Below the pieces are notes generated by a model. That model was not told where the DNA came from. It searched no databases and saw nothing but the letters and a program-made list of their open reading frames with translations. The position numbers were made by a program, and so were the translations under genes. Below, piece after piece: positions 59,872-64,000 of a stretch of 64,000 bases of DNA. This DNA comes from Bacteroidetes bacterium UBA2364 (lineage in GTDB: Bacteria > Bacteroidota > Rhodothermia > Rhodothermales > UBA2364). Numbering within the stretch: the first letter of the stretch is position 1; the number at the start of each line of letters is the position of its first letter. The stretch lies in assembly GCA_002344075.1 (NCBI GenBank), contig DDTM01000118.1, positions 8,507 through 72,506 on the forward strand, written 5' to 3'.

Positions 59872-61980
59872 TTAGTACTTCATCTCCAATACTTTAACCA
59901 AAAACGTCCATTTATCTGCTTCGTCCTCAATTATTTTTGCCGTTGGTTTTCCCGCCCCATGTCCGGCTTTGGTTTCGACACGTAGTAAGATAGGGGCACT
60001 TCCTCCTTGCGCCGCTTGGAGTGTGGCGGCATACTTAAAGGAGTGCGCGGGTACTACCCTGTCGTCATGATCGGCAGTTTGAATGAGTGTCGCCGGATAG
60101 GCAGTTCCAGAGCGGATATTGTGCAAAGGCGAATAGGCATACAGCACCTTAAATGCCTCTTTATCGTCCGAGCGGCCATATTCTGATGCCCAAGCCCAAC
60201 CAATGGTGAATTTATGGTATCGGAGCATGTCCATCACACCTACGGCTGGTATGGCTGCCCCAAAGAGCTCCGGACGTTGGTTCACCACTGCCCCTACCAA
60301 CAAACCACCATTTGAACCGCCATGAATGGCCAATTTAGGAGAAGTTGTATATTTTTGGGCAATCAAGAACTCTGCAGCGGCAATAAAATCATCGAATACA
60401 TTTTGTTTCCGGTCTAACATGCCTGCCTGATGCCAACGTTCACCGTATTCATTCCCTCCCCGCAAATTGGCCACCGCATATACGCCACCCATTTCCATCC
60501 AAGCAAGGTTGCTGGCGGAGAAACCGGGTTTCATGCTGACATTAAAACCCCCATAACCATAGAGTAGTGTAGGATTCTGCCCATTGAGCACCATGCCTTT
60601 TTTGTGACTGATGAACATGGGGACGCGGGTTCCATCTTTCGAGGTGTAAAAAACCTGCTTGGTCTCGTAGTCATTCGGGGTAAAATTCACTTTGGGTGCA
60701 CGGAAAACGGTAGTACGATAGAGATTGAAGTCAAAACGATAAATGGTGGCTGGCGTTGTGTAACTGGTGAAAGCAAAGAACATTTCTCGTCCGCGTGCTT
60801 TGCCATTCAAACCAGATACGGTGCCAATACCGGGCAATGGAGCCTCTGCCAATAGCCGTCCAGAAAGGCTATACCGAGAGAGTTGGGCTTTTACATCTTG
60901 GAGGGTTTGTACCACAAACTGATCGGCGATGAGCGACACGCCTTCCATTACAGAACTCCCTTCTGGGATAATTGTCCGCCAAAACTTGGCATCGGGCTTC
61001 CGAATATCCAAGGCAATAAGTCTATTGTTTGGAGCTTTTAGGTTGGTGGTAAAATAAAACGTATTTCCACGATTGGCGATATAATCATAACTAGCATCGA
61101 AGGCGTCGAAGAGGGGCTTTACTTCATTATTTGGATGGGTCAGGTCTTTAAAATAAATCCGGTTCTTCGGGTCCGTTCCTTCCCAAACACTTACGATCAA
61201 GAATTTGCCGTCGTCGGTTGCGGTTGCACCAAAACCCCAGAACGGTTTATCGGGACGGCTATAAATCAATACATCATCGCTTTGAGGTGTACCAATTTTA
61301 TGGTAATAGACCTTTTGATCGCTATTAACCGCTTGGAGGACACTACCTTCGGCAGGGCGGTCGTAGCGGCTATAATAAAATCCGGTATTATTCTTTGCCC
61401 AAGAAATGCCACTGAATTTGACCCATTCTATCAAGTCAGGGAGGTCTTTTCCATTAGATACGTCACGCACCCGAATGGTCTGCCAATCGGAGCCGCTCTT
61501 ACTGGTAGAATAGGCCACAAGTTGTGCGTTTCGGCTCGGCGCAATGAAGTTGAGTGCAACTGTTCCATCCGCAGAAAGGTCATTGGGGTTGATTACGCTA
61601 CGTGCTGGGCCATCTAAACGATCTTGTACAAACCACTCGGATTGATTTTGGAGGCCAGTATTATGGGCGTAAAAATACTTCCCTCCTTCCGTGAATGGTA
61701 CCGAAAATCGTGGATAGTTCCAAAGGGCGGTCAGCCTTTCCCTAATTTTATCACGGGCGGGAATCTTGCCGAGCCAATCGAAAGTAACCCGATTTTGGGC
61801 TTCTACCCATGCGGCGGTTTCGAGTGAATGGTCATCTTCTAACCAGCGGTAGGGATCAGACACCATCGTTCCGTGATAATCGTCCATTTGCGTTGTTTTG
61901 CGGGTTTCGGGGTAGGGCAGACGTTGGGCACCCACCGTCTGGAAGAAACCAATCATGCACCAAAAGAGGATATATTTCAT
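59872..61980 (-). CDS. Prolyl oligopeptidase, S9A family, exported
   Basis: 702 residues with a signal peptide (MKYILFWCMIGFFQTVGAQ), so it is periplasmic. The N-terminal part (YPETRKTTQMDDYHGTMVSDPYRWLEDDHSLETAAWVEAQN) and a seven-bladed propeller precede the alpha/beta-hydrolase domain. That domain carries HGGSNGGLL (nucleophile S556), the aspartate in TADHDDRVVPAHSFK and the histidine in KAGHGAGKP. It cleaves short proline-containing peptides after proline. A single gene with its own terminator. Confidence 0.96.
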   Translation of the reverse strand: MKYILFWCMIGFFQTVGAQRLPYPETRKTTQMDDYHGTMVSDPYRWLEDDHSLETAAWVEAQNRVTFDWLGKIPARDKIRERLTALWNYPRFSVPFTEGGKYFYAHNTGLQNQSEWFVQDRLDGPARSVINPNDLSADGTVALNFIAPSRNAQLVAYSTSKSGSDWQTIRVRDVSNGKDLPDLIEWVKFSGISWAKNNTGFYYSRYDRPAEGSVLQAVNSDQKVYYHKIGTPQSDDVLIYSRPDKPFWGFGATATDDGKFLIVSVWEGTDPKNRIYFKDLTHPNNEVKPLFDAFDASYDYIANRGNTFYFTTNLKAPNNRLIALDIRKPDAKFWRTIIPEGSSVMEGVSLIADQFVVQTLQDVKAQLSRYSLSGRLLAEAPLPGIGTVSGLNGKARGREMFFAFTSYTTPATIYRFDFNLYRTTVFRAPKVNFTPNDYETKQVFYTSKDGTRVPMFISHKKGMVLNGQNPTLLYGYGGFNVSMKPGFSASNLAWMEMGGVYAVANLRGGNEYGERWHQAGMLDRKQNVFDDFIAAAEFLIAQKYTTSPKLAIHGGSNGGLLVGAVVNQRPELFGAAIPAVGVMDMLRYHKFTIGWAWASEYGRSDDKEAFKVLYAYSPLHNIRSGTAYPATLIQTADHDDRVVPAHSFKYAATLQAAQGGSAPILLRVETKAGHGAGKPTAKIIEDEADKWTFLVKVLEMKY

Positions 61981-62284
61981 GGGAATTGAATAGGTTTAAC
62001 AAAAGATTGCCCACAAAATACAAATTTGAAACTGCTTTTTACAAAAATACCGCCACCAAAGATTGAAAATTCTGACAATGGTTGCACGCAGCTTATTGAT
62101 CAAGGCCCGATCAGAAACGACCATTTATTGATAACGATAAACTTTACGTCATAACTTCTAAATTAAAGAACAAAAGGTTTGAAGTACATAAGGTTTAGAG
62201 TACAAATCGAGCATCTATTTTTTTCAAGAAATGCAATATTTTGCAACCCCGCTTTTGGCAATATCTTGTTAGCGGTATGTGGCT
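61981..62284. other. AT-rich junction region, no gene seen
   Basis: Separates the prolyl oligopeptidase gene from the decayed restriction genes. It contains an imperfect tandem 16-mer (AAGGTTTGAAGTACAT at 62174-62189 and a three-mismatch copy at 62190-62205). No ORF supported. Confidence 0.5.
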
Positions 62285-63113
62285 TTATATTGTCAGTCGT
62301 GTATAGTCCGTTATTTTTGCTTCCAATGTCTTAATAATAATTTCAAGTTCAACTTTTGCTTCTGCTTTTAGTCCCATTGCCGATGCTAAACCTGAACTGT
62401 CTGTACTTAGTCGTTCGTTAAGTTTTATATGGTAATTTTGGTTGTTGCCAAGTTCCAATTTATAAGAATGAAAGTACATTGGGTCGCCAATTTCTGGAAC
62501 TGTGTTGATGTGAGAAAAGGAAAATTCCTTTTTCATATAGCTTAATAAATGGTCTTGGATAACCAACACAAGGTGTTTATTCAAGTGTTCAAACGTTTCA
62601 ATTTTATGATGTAGCTGAACAAGAATTGTTTTGGCGGTCATTTTCCAATTCATTCCATAAGGTTTGTCGCCATACCATAAGGTTTGTCGCCATAACCTTC
62701 TTCTGGTTCTTCAAGTGTGTGTAGGTCTGTCAGAAATCTTTGTCTTTCTGGTCAAACCGTTCCTGTTGTGTCTAAGGTTTATAACTCAATACCAACAAAG
62801 TCAATAACCTTTTTATCTCTTACTGATGCTAAAAAATAATCAACACTTCCGCCCTGAATGCTTACTTCGGAAATGACGTGTATTTCATTTCCCGGTTCGT
62901 GAAGTGTAAGCAAGTGAATACAGTCAATAAAGATTTGACGTTTCTCAATCAATCTATGGGGACAAATAATTACTTGCTGATTTTCTTTTCCGTATTGAAC
63001 TGTACAAGTTCCAATAGAAATGCTGGGTTCACTTTTGCGAACTTTAATACATTTCTTGTTAAGATAACCACAATGTTGTGCTGTAAGCACATCGTTCCAA
63101 CTTACACGCTCAT
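62285..63113 (-). pseudogene. NotI-like type II restriction endonuclease, inactivated
   Basis: The remnant reads as one protein once lesions are repaired. The upstream part has LTAQHCGYLNKKCIKVRKSEPSIS, VIICPHRLIEKRQIFIDCIHLLTLHEPGNE and QGGSVDYFLASVRDKKVIDFVGIEL, the NotI-family pattern (from memory of the family; unverified). A TAA at 62779-62781 stands where Gln is expected before TLDTTGTV. A TGA at 62752-62754 stands where Trp is expected before PERQRFL. An exact 20-bp tandem duplication (62655-62694) then shifts the frame, after which MNWKMTAKTILVQLHHKIE runs to 62285. The likely original start (63113) overlaps the methylase stop as ATGA, but leads to TAA after three codons, as if two bases had been inserted. 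Confidence 0.8.
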
Positions 63114-64000
63114 TCTTCGTTCAAAAGTTGAAGAACTCCGCTATTCTCGTATTTATATTCATCAATTCGTTCTTTTGAAAATTCAATGTATTCTTCGGAA
63201 ATATCTATTCCGATAGATATTAGGTTGTGTTTTATCGCAACCAAAGATGTAGTGCCACTTCCCGAAAATGGGTCTAAAACAATTCCGTCAATAGGGCAAG
63301 TTGCCAAAATTGGAATTTTACACAAGTCTTCGGGATAAACAGCATAATGTTCTTTTCGCTTTTGTGTGTCTTATGGAATAATTTCCCAAACATCATCGGG
63401 CAGAGTTCGGTCAGGGTGATAAAACAAAAAGTAGAACCCTTTTTGAGCTAACTCTTTTACTCTGCCTGATACTTTTTCAGAGTCAGAATGTGTTGTTCGT
63501 TGTTGCCCCCGAATTATCATTCTGAAATCTGCAATTTCATTGTTTTTAATTCTTTCTAAAACTGTATTCAATGCTTCAAAAGCATTGTTCTTTTCTTCTT
63601 CGGTTAAAGCTGTTGAAAGTTCAATTTGTCTTTTATATCTAACTCCACTCACGCCTGTTGCAGAAATAACAGAACCGTTTTTTACTATTGCCTTTCTTGC
63701 GTCTGAACGAATTTTAGAAGTGTCATAAAAATACTTCTTCTCATCTTTCACAAAGTGAAAAATATTTTCGTGTATGTTTCTCAACTTGTCTTTGCTGCTG
63801 TCAAGTCCGCCTTTGTGTTTATTCCAAATTACACTATTCCTAAGCACCCATTTTTGGTCATCCATCATTTTGATGACAACACGCTAGGGAACACCCAACA
63901 ATTTTTTGTTTCTGTATGTGTCGCCAATGTTGAGCCAAAACGAACCTGTTGGTTTTAGAACTCTGTAAAGTTCTTCTGTGATTTTAGTAAGATTATCAAT
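63110..64000 (-). pseudogene. DNA (adenine or cytosine-N4) methyltransferase, inactivated, cut by window edge
   Basis: A single frame runs from the window edge to 63110 and is broken by two stops. A TAG at 63884-63886 stands where LLGVP-W-RVVIKMMDDQKW would need Trp. A TAA at 63371-63373 lies between VWEIIP and DTQKRKEHYAVYPEDL. Motifs present are LKPTGSFWLNIGDTY, WVLRNSVIWNKHKG and GIVLDPFSGSGTTSLVAIKHN (AdoMet motif I near the C-terminus, the permuted beta-class order). The (D/N/S)PP(Y/W) motif lies beyond the edge or is not seen. It is the partner of the NotI-like gene, whose start would overlap its stop codon. Confidence 0.85.

Noticed and set aside
62285..64000. A variant genetic code or programmed readthrough, because TAA, TAG and TGA all interrupt family-like sequence.
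   Set aside because: All three stops end normal genes elsewhere in the window, and a 20-bp duplication also breaks the frame. Decay is the simpler reading.
1..64000. CRISPR arrays, prophage modules and insertion-sequence transposases.
   Set aside because: No regularly spaced repeats and no transposase, integrase or phage structural genes were seen.

Overview
The window reads as chromosome of a free-living bacterium of the Bacteroidota/Rhodothermota side of the tree (inference). The evidence is: Por-type (type IX secretion) C-terminal sorting domains at 9574-10538 and 33195-34220; PorV/PorQ-like and PorT-like outer-membrane barrels; a GWxTD-family protein; DUF4252 lipoproteins under an ECF sigma factor; weak Shine-Dalgarno sequences; a single-chain 2-oxoglutarate decarboxylase/dehydrogenase with a fused E2 domain; a futalosine-type menaquinone enzyme (MqnA-like); and a PhaR/phasin polyhydroxyalkanoate cluster. 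I cannot name a genus.

Layout. 1-6114: a cut-off diacylglycerol-kinase-type gene, a DAHP synthase, a GH38 alpha-mannosidase and an acyl-ACP thioesterase. 6263-9097: tRNA-Gly, two outer-membrane barrel genes and a GNAT acetyltransferase. 9098-11114: a gene-poor stretch with a long inverted repeat and a doubly frameshifted secreted-protein gene, then tRNA-Arg. 11290-20288: a GntR regulator, then on the minus strand a 7TM-HD (PgpH-like) phosphodiesterase, a Na+/solute symporter, an unknown membrane-anchored protein, a DUF255 thioredoxin-like protein and PurK. 20391-29341 (minus): GWxTD protein, TyrS, a small lipoprotein, SmpB, MqnA-like, GNAT and a GH2 beta-mannosidase. 29671-38147: serine hydrolase, M28 peptidase, a haem-binding lipoprotein, a sorting-domain protein, a DUF697-SHOCT protein, KDPG aldolase, an EamA transporter, a lipoprotein and a FAH-family protein. 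38275-38898: rplU-rpmA. 39232-42475: an ECF sigma / anti-sigma / DUF4252 / DUF4252 operon. 42656-49243: vWA lipoprotein, Kgd, a PorT-like barrel, a TMEM220-like protein, a possible small RNA and rpsU. 49472-56848: an SNF2 helicase, an AT-hook protein of unknown function, a DnaQ/UvrC-like nuclease fusion and a class IV aminotransferase. 56860-59294: patatin-like protein, phasin and PhaR. 59436-61980: a small membrane protein and a prolyl oligopeptidase. 62285-64000: a decayed NotI-like restriction-modification pair.

The most interesting items are these. (1) The SNF2 / AT-hook / exonuclease-GIY-YIG operon, whose middle gene has a core of about 19% G+C between flanks near 50%. (2) A DUF4252 protein carrying four exact 20-residue Cys/acidic repeats, inside an ECF-controlled operon. 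(3) A sigma-region-4-like helical insert in the alpha-mannosidase. (4) A restriction-modification fossil whose lesions can be read base by base. (5) An orphan strong terminator that implies an unannotated RNA upstream of rpsU. (6) Repeated ATTGCG sites in front of phaR. All calls come from reading the sequence; no database search was run.
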